Assembly: GCA_041651995.1 (NCBI GenBank)
Contig: JBAZID010000007.1
Location: 1 to 64,000 of the forward strand
Origin: Sulfuricella sp.
Lineage (GTDB): Bacteria; Pseudomonadota; Gammaproteobacteria; Burkholderiales; Sulfuricellaceae
Direction of reading: 5' to 3'
Length of the DNA stretch: 64,000 nt
Shown here: positions 8,114 through 16,135 of the stretch, piece after piece
Position numbering within the stretch: the first letter of the stretch is position 1
Layout of the letters: the number at the start of each line of letters is the position of its first letter
The notes under the pieces: generated by a model
Databases searched by the model: none
What the model saw: only the letters and a program-made list of their open reading frames with translations
Told to the model about the DNA's origin: nothing
Program-made: the position numbers and the translations under genes

Positions 8114-8677
8114 CTAGTCCTCGCTGAAATCCAGAATCACTGACCCGTCCGGCCCCCAGTTGACCTGGGTGATGCCCGGTTCCTGTTCCTCCAGGCGCTT
8201 GCGTTCGAGTTCCTGGGCTGTCATCGCGCCTTTCTCGACGCGCGCCTTGTCGGCGAGATGCAGGTTTTCCAGCATCAGGTTGCGGTAAGCCAGTGCCTGG
8301 GCAATGCTCGACACCAGCTCGTAATCGTTCCACGGCTTGTTGAGGAAGCGGTAAATCTGCGCCTCGTTGATGGCGCCGATCACGGCGTTGAGGTCGGCGT
8401 AGCCGGACAGGATCAGGCGCGCGGCATGGGGCTGGATCTCCTTGAATTCCCTGAGGAAGGCAACGCCATCCTTGCCGGGCATGCGGTAATCCGATAGCAC
8501 CAGGTCCACCGCGTTGTGCTGCGCGTAATTCAGGGCCTCGGCGGCGGAGGTGAAGATCTCCACTTTGACCGGGTATTCCACGCCTTCGTATATGCACGGC
8601 GTGTTGATCAGTAAGCGGCGCAATGCCTTGAGAATGTTTTCCTCGTCATCCACCAGCATGATGCGATACATATTCAA
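8114..8677 (-). CDS. Single-domain response regulator with C-terminal extension
   Basis: A 187-residue receiver of the RpfG-type subfamily. The acidic pair is Asp10/Asp11 and the phospho-acceptor Asp63 (LSDYRMPGKDG); the KPW motif comes at about 114. Compared with its neighbours, the loop after the first helix has about 10 extra residues (INTPCIYEGVEYP). The 55-residue tail is charged and helical and ends NWGPDGSVILDFSED; it is not a known output domain. It is the last gene of the minus-strand series and overlaps the HD-GYP gene by four bases, so the two are probably translated together. It may be a phosphate sink or shuttle for the kinases upstream. Confidence 0.85.
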   Translation of the reverse strand: MNMYRIMLVDDEENILKALRRLLINTPCIYEGVEYPVKVEIFTSAAEALNYAQHNAVDLVLSDYRMPGKDGVAFLREFKEIQPHAARLILSGYADLNAVIGAINEAQIYRFLNKPWNDYELVSSIAQALAYRNLMLENLHLADKARVEKGAMTAQELERKRLEEQEPGITQVNWGPDGSVILDFSED

Positions 8678-10002
8678 TCTCCTTTTTTGGTGCTGATGTG
8701 GAGCGTCAGGGCGCGGCCTGACGATCGCTCGAAATTGCGGATCTGCTCGATGATGACCTCGGTCAGCACGAAATCACGCGAGAGCAGCATGATGCCCTCG
8801 GAGGTGACCAGGTCGCGCGACAGACTCATGCCCGGCTTGAGCAGGGAGGGCTTGATCTCGATTTCGGCCGTGGCGGATTTGACCTGCCCGCCCATCATGG
8901 GGGCGAACACGTCCACCACTTCGGGGTCATAGCGCTTGCCGCGGCCCTCGACAATATAGGTCACGGCTTCGCTCTGTGTCAGCCGTTTGCTGAGCAGGGT
9001 GCCGATCTGCACGGCATCGTAATCATTCGCCAGCGCCAGAATACGCGCGCCGGCGGGAATCGCCAGGCCGGACAGGCCGTCCGGAAAACCCATGCCGTCC
9101 CAGCGCTCGTGGTGAGACCTGATCAGCCTGGCCGCGCCGTGCAACTGCTCAAGGCCCATGAGCGCCGCCTGGCCCGTCGCGGGGTGGCGCAGCACTTCAT
9201 CGCGCTCTTCCCCGGCCAGGGTGACGAAGGGTTTGGTCAGCACCTTGTCGGGCAGGCCGATCTTGCCGATATCATGCAGCAGGGCGGCGGCGAAAATGTC
9301 ATTGACTTCGCTGTCGGAGAGATTCATGCGCTTGGCCAGGGTGCGCGCCAGGTCGGCCACGCGCCTGGAATGTCCGGCCAGGCTGCGCTCCCTGAGCTCG
9401 ATCAGGTTGGAAAAGACCTTGAGCGAGGTGATGAAGTTTTCCTTCAGCTTCTTGTTGGCCAGCTCGAGAAACCCCATGGTCTGGCGGACTTCCTGGGTAC
9501 GTTCCTGCACCTTGGCTTCCAGATTGGCATTCAGCTCCTTGAGTTCCTCGTTCTGGCGCAGCGCCAGTTCTTCCAGCCGCAGTTTTTCACGCTCGAGGTT
9601 CTTCAGTTCCAGGGCCTGCTTCACCAGCAGAACGATGTCGTCGTCGTTCCACGGCTTGGCGACATAGCGGTATATCTCACCCTTGTTGATGGCGGCAATG
9701 GTGGAGCTCACGTCGGCATAGCCGGTCAGCAGGATGCGCATGGTGTCGGGCCACTTCTGGCGCACCTGTTCGAGGAACTGGGCGCCGTCCATATTGGGCA
9801 TGCGCATGTCCGAGATCACCAGGTCCACCGGCTCGCGTTCGAGCACCTCCAGGCCGGGTGCACCGCCTTCAGCGGTATGTATCTTGTAGCCATGGGGGCG
9901 GAACAGGCGGCGCAAGGCGCTGAGAATATTGGGTTCGTCATCCACGAACAGCAAGGTGGCGGAAGAGGATGGCTGGTCCGGGCTGGGCTGTATATCACTC
10001 AT
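8674..10002 (-). CDS. REC-HD-GYP response regulator (c-di-GMP phosphodiesterase)
   Basis: A 442-residue RpfG-like protein. The receiver (15-130) has Asp21/Asp22 and phospho-acceptor Asp65. A coiled coil (about 130-190) leads to an HD-GYP domain with HDIGK (His243-Asp244), HHERWDGMGFPDG (297-309) and NDYD. HD-GYP domains hydrolyse c-di-GMP to pGpG or GMP. The GYP triplet is GFP here, a conservative Tyr-to-Phe change, while the metal-ligand histidines and aspartates look intact. A further domain of about 70 residues ends the protein. It overlaps both neighbours by four bases (ATGA), putting it in one operon with the large kinase upstream. Confidence 0.93.
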   Translation of the reverse strand: MSDIQPSPDQPSSSATLLFVDDEPNILSALRRLFRPHGYKIHTAEGGAPGLEVLEREPVDLVISDMRMPNMDGAQFLEQVRQKWPDTMRILLTGYADVSSTIAAINKGEIYRYVAKPWNDDDIVLLVKQALELKNLEREKLRLEELALRQNEELKELNANLEAKVQERTQEVRQTMGFLELANKKLKENFITSLKVFSNLIELRERSLAGHSRRVADLARTLAKRMNLSDSEVNDIFAAALLHDIGKIGLPDKVLTKPFVTLAGEERDEVLRHPATGQAALMGLEQLHGAARLIRSHHERWDGMGFPDGLSGLAIPAGARILALANDYDAVQIGTLLSKRLTQSEAVTYIVEGRGKRYDPEVVDVFAPMMGGQVKSATAEIEIKPSLLKPGMSLSRDLVTSEGIMLLSRDFVLTEVIIEQIRNFERSSGRALTLHISTKKGD

Positions 10003-12875
10003 GAGGCTTTCTCTGCTTGTTTCACCGGCAGCCGGACACGGAATGTCGTGCCCACGCCGGGCGTGCTCTCCACCTGGATGAGCCCATGGTGGTTCGTCAC
10101 GATACCATAGGATAGCGACAATCCAAGTCCGGTGCCTTTTCCGACCGGCTTGGTGGTGAAGAAAGGTTCAAAAATGCGCTTGAGATTCGCCGCATCAATC
10201 CCCTTGCCGGTGTCGGTGACTTCCACCCACACCTGATCACCTTCCTGGCCGGTACGGATGGTGATGGTGCCGCGGTTTTCGATGGCATGGCCCGCGTTGA
10301 CCAGCAGATTCATGAACACCTGGTTCAACTGCGAGGGGATGCATTCGACTTCGGGCAATACGCCGTATTCCTTGACCACTTCCGCCTTGTACTTGAGTTC
10401 GTTCCACACGATGTTGAGCGTGCTGTCCAGGCCCTTATGCAAATCGCTCCACTGCCATTCCGCCTCATCCACATGGGAGAAATCCTTGAGGTCCTGCACG
10501 ATCTTTTTCACCCGGACAATGCCTTCCTTGGACTCGTGCATGAGGGAGGGAATGTCCTCCTTGAGGAAGGGAAGATCGAGGGAGTCCTTGTAGGCCCTGA
10601 TCCTGGAGAGGCTGGCGCTGTTGGGCGGGAATTCGCCCTCGGCGCTTTCGAACAGGTCGAGCATGGAAAACAGGTCGTGAATGTATTTTTCCAGCGTACC
10701 GAAGTTGGAATACACATAACCGATCGGATTGTTGATCTCGTGCGCCACGCCCGCCGCCAGCTGGCCGATGGAAGCCATCTTCTCGGATTGCAGCAACTGG
10801 CCCTGGGCCTCCTGCAGTTTCGTGATCAGATTCTGCTGCTCCGCCCGTTCCCGGGACAGGGCCTGATTGGTGTCGCGCAGGCTGGCCATCAGTTCGCCCC
10901 GCTCCAGGATATGCTCCACTTCGCGCGCGACCATCTCCACCAGCATTTCGTCCTGATCCGTGAAAGGTACCCCGCCGTCCTTGTCCGTCAGGTAAATCAC
11001 GCCCCGGGTCACGCCGCTGACATTGAGCGGCACCCCCAGCAGGCTGTTCATCGGCGGGTGGCCGGGCGGGAAGCCGCAGGAGCGCGGGTCATCGGCAATG
11101 CGGTTGATGCGCGTGATGGTGTTTTCTCGGTAAAACGCCTGGAGCAGGCCCTTGCCCACCGGATAGGGGCCGATTTTCTGCCGCTCTTCCTCGGAGATGC
11201 CTTCGGTCAGGAATTGCTGTAGCTTGCCGCCTGCGTCGAAGCGGCCGATCGCGCCGTATTTCGCGCCGGTCAGGGACATCGCGTCGCTCAGAACGCTGTG
11301 GTAAAAGGCATCCGCATCGCCGCTGCCGGAAAAGCTCGCATCGGCATGCCGCACCTGTTCCATGGTGTCGTGGTAGAGCACCATGCGCACATTCGCCTCC
11401 GCCAGCGAGTCCATCTTCTGTTCGTTGTCCAGTTCCGCCTGCCTGAGCTGGGCATGCGTCTTTTCCAGGTCGCGGCTGGCTGCCTGCAATGCCACAAAGC
11501 TGGATTTGAGCTCGTCGTGCGCCTGCATGAGCTCACTGGTGTCACGTATCGAGGCGATGAACAGGCGCCTGCCGTCCAGCTGCATTTCACCCAGCGTCAT
11601 TTCCATGGGGAACACCGAACCATCCTTGCGCAAACCCCGCAGCTCGCGCGGGCCGTGGCCGATCACCCGGGCCAGGCCGCTGTCCAGATACCTGCGCATG
11701 CCTTCATCATGCTTGCTGCGGTCAGATTCCGGCATCAGCATGTTGACATTTCTGCCGATGACCTCGGCTGCGGAATAACCAAAAATCCGGGCGGCGGCAT
11801 AATTGCATGATTCGATCACACCCTCCTCATCGGTGGTGACAATCCCGTCCGCCGTGTTGTCCAGAATGCCATGCACCCGCGTTCTGGCATTCACCACCTC
11901 GCGCAGCAGCGGCCCCATCCGCCAGCGCAGCAGGGCAAAACCGAGCGCCAGCAGCGCGGCGAGGAAAGGAACGATCCACAGCAAATTCCCGCGGATCGGC
12001 TGCAGCAACTCGTTCCGGTCGATTTTCACCACCATCCCCAGCCCGCTGTCGCCCACCGGGCTGTAGGCGTCGAATACTTCATGGCCACGATAGTCGAGCG
12101 TGGTGTTCACCCCGCTTTTCCCCTCTATGGCCAGGCTCAGGGGCAACCACTCGCCAGCTATGCTGCGCGGACTATCGAAAGGCTGCGGGCGGTGACGGGT
12201 GGGAAAGCAGCGCATCTGCCCGGCCGACAGGGCCGCGCAGAGCGCAATCTCCCCGGTTTTGCCGCTGCCGCGGTAATCAAGAAAGCTGGCGGTGAGGGTG
12301 GTCAGCGGGTGCTCCGTCCTGACTGTCCCGATTTTTGCCCCATTCTGCTGCATCGTCGCGGCCAGGCCGAGGTAAAAACCGTCATGCCAGATCAGGGTCG
12401 CGTTTTCCGGGTGGCGCAGGCTTACGCTGAACGGCTGGCGCAGAAATTCCCCGTTCATGGCCACCAGCTCGCCGCGCGCGTCGTACAACGCCAGCGCCGA
12501 AAGCTTCTGGTCGCGACGAACGGCATCCAGCACCACGCCGATTTCGCGCCGGGTTTCCTCATCCGCCGAGCCGGTGTTTATTGCCGCCATCATCCTGCCG
12601 AGATGCGGCCGCCGGTTGGCGATGCCATCGGCGATGGCAATGCCGCTATCGATTTCGTGGTGGAACAATACTGCCCGGTCGTTGAGCGTGCGCTCCAGGC
12701 CGTTTTCCAGCTTGGCCCTTAACTGCTGCGCCAGTACGGCGAACAGGATGGCCCCGGTGACCAGCACGGTGAGCACCAGGATTGCGGCGGCCAGCGCGCT
12801 GATGCGCCTTTCCTCGCCTTTTTCACCGAAAACGGTATCAAATATCTTTTTCTTGGTTTCAGTCACGGCACGCAA
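9999..12875 (-). CDS. Membrane sensor histidine kinase (sensor-PAS-GAF-HisKA)
   Basis: A 958-residue kinase. Membrane segments at about 26-49 and 297-317 enclose a periplasmic sensor of about 245 residues. A PAS domain (331-450), a coiled coil, and a GAF domain (about 515-655) follow. The dimerisation domain has phospho-acceptor His712 in GVAHEINNPIG, and the ATPase ends with FTTKPVGKGTGLGLSLSYG. The catalytic half is closely related to the kinases at 13046, 18299 and 41065. The start is either TTG 12875, where AGAGGATC sits very close, or GTG 12866. It overlaps the REC-HD-GYP gene by four bases, so that regulator is its likely partner. Confidence 0.9.
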   Translation of the reverse strand: MRAVTETKKKIFDTVFGEKGEERRISALAAAILVLTVLVTGAILFAVLAQQLRAKLENGLERTLNDRAVLFHHEIDSGIAIADGIANRRPHLGRMMAAINTGSADEETRREIGVVLDAVRRDQKLSALALYDARGELVAMNGEFLRQPFSVSLRHPENATLIWHDGFYLGLAATMQQNGAKIGTVRTEHPLTTLTASFLDYRGSGKTGEIALCAALSAGQMRCFPTRHRPQPFDSPRSIAGEWLPLSLAIEGKSGVNTTLDYRGHEVFDAYSPVGDSGLGMVVKIDRNELLQPIRGNLLWIVPFLAALLALGFALLRWRMGPLLREVVNARTRVHGILDNTADGIVTTDEEGVIESCNYAAARIFGYSAAEVIGRNVNMLMPESDRSKHDEGMRRYLDSGLARVIGHGPRELRGLRKDGSVFPMEMTLGEMQLDGRRLFIASIRDTSELMQAHDELKSSFVALQAASRDLEKTHAQLRQAELDNEQKMDSLAEANVRMVLYHDTMEQVRHADASFSGSGDADAFYHSVLSDAMSLTGAKYGAIGRFDAGGKLQQFLTEGISEEERQKIGPYPVGKGLLQAFYRENTITRINRIADDPRSCGFPPGHPPMNSLLGVPLNVSGVTRGVIYLTDKDGGVPFTDQDEMLVEMVAREVEHILERGELMASLRDTNQALSRERAEQQNLITKLQEAQGQLLQSEKMASIGQLAAGVAHEINNPIGYVYSNFGTLEKYIHDLFSMLDLFESAEGEFPPNSASLSRIRAYKDSLDLPFLKEDIPSLMHESKEGIVRVKKIVQDLKDFSHVDEAEWQWSDLHKGLDSTLNIVWNELKYKAEVVKEYGVLPEVECIPSQLNQVFMNLLVNAGHAIENRGTITIRTGQEGDQVWVEVTDTGKGIDAANLKRIFEPFFTTKPVGKGTGLGLSLSYGIVTNHHGLIQVESTPGVGTTFRVRLPVKQAEKAS

Positions 12876-12912
12876 GATCCTCTTGTTTATTCACCCGGCC
12901 CTCAAATTCACG

Positions 12913-13020
12913 GGTAGGAGCGGCGCCCTTGTCCTCGGGTGCTTTGGCCGGGGGCTCGCCGCGATCCCTCGGCTCCGTGAGCGGAGCCGAGGCAATATCG
13001 GCCCGGGGGCGGGCCTCCAA
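12913..13020. repeat. Mosaic GTAGGAGCGGCGCC repeat
   Basis: It begins GGTAGGAGCGGCGCCC, contains the strong hairpin CTCGGCTCCG-TGA-GCGGAGCCGAG (about 12968-12991), and ends with ATCGGCCCGGGGGCGGGCCTCC. The end segment is shared with the repeats at 27459 and 30057. It fills most of the 170-base gap between two kinase genes of the same strand. Confidence 0.7.
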
Positions 13021-13045
13021 CATCCCCGGATATTCAAGGGCCGGA

Positions 13046-14431
13046 TCAATCGCTTTCCTGTTTTACGGCCTGCCGCAGCGGCAGCCATACGCGGAAGGTC
13101 GTCCCCTGGCCCGGCGTGCTGTCCACCTCGATCTGGCCGTGGTGTTTTTTCACGATGCCATAGGACAGGGACAAGCCCAGCCCGGTGCCCTTGCCCACCG
13201 GTTTAGTGGTGAAAAAGGGATCGAAGATGCGGTTGAGATGTTCAGGCGCAATGCCCTTGCCGCTGTCGGCCACTTCCACCCACACCTGTTCGCCCGCCTG
13301 GCCGGTGCGCAGGGTGATGGTGCCGTGGTTCTCGATGGCGTGCGCGGCATTGACCATGAGGTTCATGAATACCTGGTTGAGCTGCGAGGGCAAGCACTCG
13401 ATTTCCGGCAGATTGCCATATTCCTTGACCACTTCGGCCTTGTACTTGAGCTCGTTCCACACGATGTTTAGCGTGCTCTCCAGCCCCTGATGCAGATCGG
13501 TGATTTGCCATTCGGACTGGTCCACGTGGGAAAAGGTTTTCAGGTCGAGGACGATTTTCTTGACCCGCTCCAGCCCTTCCTTCGATTCCGCCAGGAGGTC
13601 GTGCAAATCCTCGCGCAGATAGGTGAGGTTGACCTTCTCCTTGAGCGCCCGCAATGCCAGCAGTTCCGGCGCATCACCGGAGAGGGTGCCATCGAGCTGC
13701 TCGTAGGCATCGAGCAGGGACAGCAGATCGTTCACATAGCGCCCCAGGGCGCTGATGTTGGAAGCCACATAACCGACCGGATTGTTGATTTCATGCGCCA
13801 CACCGGCGGCAAGCTGGCCGATGGAAGCCATTTTTTCCGCCTGCAGCAACTGGCCCTGCGCCTCCTCCAGTTTCTGGTTGCTTGCCTGCAACTCCGCAAT
13901 GCGCCGCTGCTGATCGAGCTGCAGCTGGATATTTTCCAGTGCCAGGCTGGCAAGATTGAGCACGGCGGTGCCCTGTTCGCGGTCGCTGTCGCCAAAGGCC
14001 GTTTTGTCCGCCGGGCGGTTCACGCTCAGGGCGCCAATCACCCGTTCGCGCAGCTTGAGCGGCCAGCACAAGGCCGAGCTTGGCGCTGCCTGCTCGCGCC
14101 GGCGCTGGATGCCCGGATATTTCTGCGGGTCGAGATCGCCATTGATCAGGAGCGGCTGGCCCTGCTGGGCAACCCAGCCCAGCACGCCGCTGCCCAGGGG
14201 AACCGTGCCGCCGATCACGCCCGGCGGCAATTCCATCCCGGCGACAATGGTGAGCATCGACTGGTCCTCGTTCAACAAGGCCAGCGAGCCGCTGCGGGCA
14301 TCGAAACCGGCAACGATGTGGGCCAGCAGTTGCTGATAGATTTCGTCCGGTTTTTCCAGCAGCAGCGGGGATTGCCCGAGGCGATACAGGTCGTAGATCC
14401 ACGACAGTTTGGTCATGCGGTCGAGCGCCAT
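13046..14431 (-). CDS. Soluble GAF histidine kinase
   Basis: A 461-residue cytoplasmic kinase with no membrane segment. An N-terminal GAF domain (about 20-170, with SGVLGWVAQQGQPLLIN and CWPLKLRERVIGALSV) is followed by a coiled coil (170-200). A dimerisation domain has phospho-acceptor His213 in GVAHEINNPVG, and a HATPase domain follows. GAF domains bind cyclic nucleotides, haem, tetrapyrroles or act as redox sensors; the ligand cannot be read here. Its catalytic part is nearly the same as that of the larger kinase downstream, including WNELKYKAEVVKEYG, suggesting local gene duplication. It begins nine bases after the HDOD gene. Confidence 0.9.
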   Translation of the reverse strand: MALDRMTKLSWIYDLYRLGQSPLLLEKPDEIYQQLLAHIVAGFDARSGSLALLNEDQSMLTIVAGMELPPGVIGGTVPLGSGVLGWVAQQGQPLLINGDLDPQKYPGIQRRREQAAPSSALCWPLKLRERVIGALSVNRPADKTAFGDSDREQGTAVLNLASLALENIQLQLDQQRRIAELQASNQKLEEAQGQLLQAEKMASIGQLAAGVAHEINNPVGYVASNISALGRYVNDLLSLLDAYEQLDGTLSGDAPELLALRALKEKVNLTYLREDLHDLLAESKEGLERVKKIVLDLKTFSHVDQSEWQITDLHQGLESTLNIVWNELKYKAEVVKEYGNLPEIECLPSQLNQVFMNLMVNAAHAIENHGTITLRTGQAGEQVWVEVADSGKGIAPEHLNRIFDPFFTTKPVGKGTGLGLSLSYGIVKKHHGQIEVDSTPGQGTTFRVWLPLRQAVKQESD

Positions 14432-14440
14432 GGAATCTCC

Positions 14441-15265
14441 TCAGGCCAGCATCTGATTTTTGGCGGCTTCCACCTGCTCCGGCTGCGGCAGGCATTTTTC
14501 CAGCCGCTCCCGGTCCAGCTTCAAGGCATTGCTCAGGGCGGGTGGAATATGCGCGAACCATTGGTCCGCCGGCACTTGTTCTTCGCCCAGCCGCGCCAGT
14601 ATCGCGGCGGCCTGCACGATGCCCGTCAGCAGCTGGAACGGCTGGTATTCGGGCTGGTAGTGGCGGCGAATCGCCTCCTCGATGACGGGCGGAAATTTCC
14701 AGCGGCGCGCCACCTCGGCGCCGAGTTCGGCATGATCGAAGCCCAGGGCGGCGCGCTCGGCCTCGATCAGGCCGTTTTCGCCCGCCTCCGTGGCCTGCCA
14801 CAAGGCGGCGAAGCGCTCGTGGTCGCATACGTCCAGCACCATGATGCCGATGTCGTGCAGCAATCCGGCGGAGAAGGCCGTTTCGCTATCCTGGCGCAGG
14901 CATTTGGCCACGGCCCGGGCGTAGGTGGCGGTGTCCAGACTGCGCTGCCAGTGCCGCCTGTGGTCCACGCAGGCCGGGCTGGCGGTTGCGAAGGCATCGA
15001 TGATGCCAGCGGACAGCACCAGGCTGCGCACCGTGCTGAAACCCAGTACCACCACGGCTTCCTGGATCGAGCCCACCTGGCGCGGCAGGCCGTAGAAGGC
15101 CGAATTGGCGACGCGCAACACCTTGGCGGTGAGCGCCTGATCCTGGCCGATTTTCTGCGCCAGATGCTGGCTGTCGAGCTCGGGATTGTCGAAGTTGCTG
15201 ATCAGCTCCTGCACCACGGCGGGAATGGACGGCAACTGATGCAGATTGTTGAGAATTTCATTCAT
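14441..15265 (-). CDS. HDOD domain signalling protein
   Basis: A 274-residue protein made almost entirely of an HDOD domain, starting LPSIPAVVQELI and continuing with KVLRVANSAFYGLP and IQEAVVVLGFSTVRSL. HDOD is a relative of the HD hydrolase fold that usually lacks nuclease or phosphodiesterase activity and works as a protein-interaction output in c-di-GMP, chemotaxis and two-component networks. The sequence AGLLHDIG keeps an HD pair, so residual catalysis cannot be excluded. It is co-directional with the GAF kinase (nine-base gap) and follows REC-PAS across a palindromic repeat. Confidence 0.88.
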   Translation of the reverse strand: MNEILNNLHQLPSIPAVVQELISNFDNPELDSQHLAQKIGQDQALTAKVLRVANSAFYGLPRQVGSIQEAVVVLGFSTVRSLVLSAGIIDAFATASPACVDHRRHWQRSLDTATYARAVAKCLRQDSETAFSAGLLHDIGIMVLDVCDHERFAALWQATEAGENGLIEAERAALGFDHAELGAEVARRWKFPPVIEEAIRRHYQPEYQPFQLLTGIVQAAAILARLGEEQVPADQWFAHIPPALSNALKLDRERLEKCLPQPEQVEAAKNQMLA

Positions 15266-15293
15266 CGTGTTCTACCTGTTAAATTTCCGGGAT

Positions 15294-15339
15294 GTAGGTC
15301 GGGCTTCAGCCCGAAATGTCGGGCTGAAGCCCGACCTAC
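15294..15339. repeat. GTAGGTCGGGCTTCAGCCCGA palindrome (copy 1)
   Basis: A 46-bp near-perfect palindrome with arms GTAGGTCGGGCTTCAGCCCG and its complement around an AAATGT centre. It lies in the 78-base gap between the HDOD and REC-PAS genes. Other copies are at 32360, 35250 (interrupted), 35964 and 48186. Confidence 0.9.
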
Positions 15340-15343
15340 AGTC

Positions 15344-16135
15344 TCAAGTTGACTGCTCTGGTTGCTGCTGTGGCGAGAATGCCAGCACCATGCCCTGGGA
15401 ATGGGACAGGCGGCCCATCGTGGTTTGCCAGCAGTGCATGGAGGTGCCGTCGGGCAGGGTAACGATGGCGTCCCCCGTGCAGGCCTGCAGCTCGGGTGGA
15501 ATCAGCGCCTGGGCGGCCTCTCCCAGCAGCGCTTGCTCCCCGCCGCGGCCGAGCAGGTGATGGGCCATGGAATTGGCCACTACGATCACGCCTTCGTTGT
15601 CGATGCCGATCACGGCGACCGGCAGGGCTTCCAGAATCTCCTGCGAAACCTGCAGCATTTTCAGGTTGCGCGTCAGCTCGCGCGTTTTTTCCACCACGCG
15701 CTGTTCCATCTCGTTGTTGAGGCGGTGGTTCTCGCGCTTCATCTCGTAGCGCTGGAAGGCTTCCTCGATGTTGGCGCGCAGCAGCTCGTCCTCCCAGGGC
15801 TTGGTGAGGAACTTGTAGATGGCGCCCCGGTTGATGGCGTCCGTGATCGAATTCAGCTCGGTATAGCCGGAGAGCACGATGCGTATCGTGTCCGGGTAGC
15901 GGTCACGCACCTGCATGAGAAATTCCGAGCCGGTCATTTCCGGCATGCGCTGGTCGGAGACGATCACCCCGACTTCATTCTGCGCCAGCAGCTCCAGTCC
16001 TTCCTTGCCGCTGCCGGCGCGCAGGATGTGGTAGCCAAGCGGGCGCAGCAGCCGGGTCAGGGCGGAGAGGATGTTGGCCTCGTCGTCCACCAGCAGAATG
16101 GTGCGTTCCGGTTTTCCGGGCGTGACATTGATCAT
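15344..16135 (-). CDS. Response regulator REC-PAS
   Basis: A 263-residue protein: receiver (12-130, Asp17/Asp18, phospho-acceptor Asp61 in SDQRMPEMTG, KPW near 115), a coiled coil (about 130-165), and a C-terminal PAS-like domain (about 168-255, ILEALPVAVIGIDNEGVIVVAN). There is no enzymatic or DNA-binding output, so it probably acts by protein contacts or relays a second signal through the PAS pocket. The receiver closely resembles the C-terminal receiver of the LOV-GGDEF-EAL protein, with which it overlaps by four bases (ATGA). The stop lies a few bases from a palindromic repeat. Confidence 0.88.
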   Translation of the reverse strand: MINVTPGKPERTILLVDDEANILSALTRLLRPLGYHILRAGSGKEGLELLAQNEVGVIVSDQRMPEMTGSEFLMQVRDRYPDTIRIVLSGYTELNSITDAINRGAIYKFLTKPWEDELLRANIEEAFQRYEMKRENHRLNNEMEQRVVEKTRELTRNLKMLQVSQEILEALPVAVIGIDNEGVIVVANSMAHHLLGRGGEQALLGEAAQALIPPELQACTGDAIVTLPDGTSMHCWQTTMGRLSHSQGMVLAFSPQQQPEQST

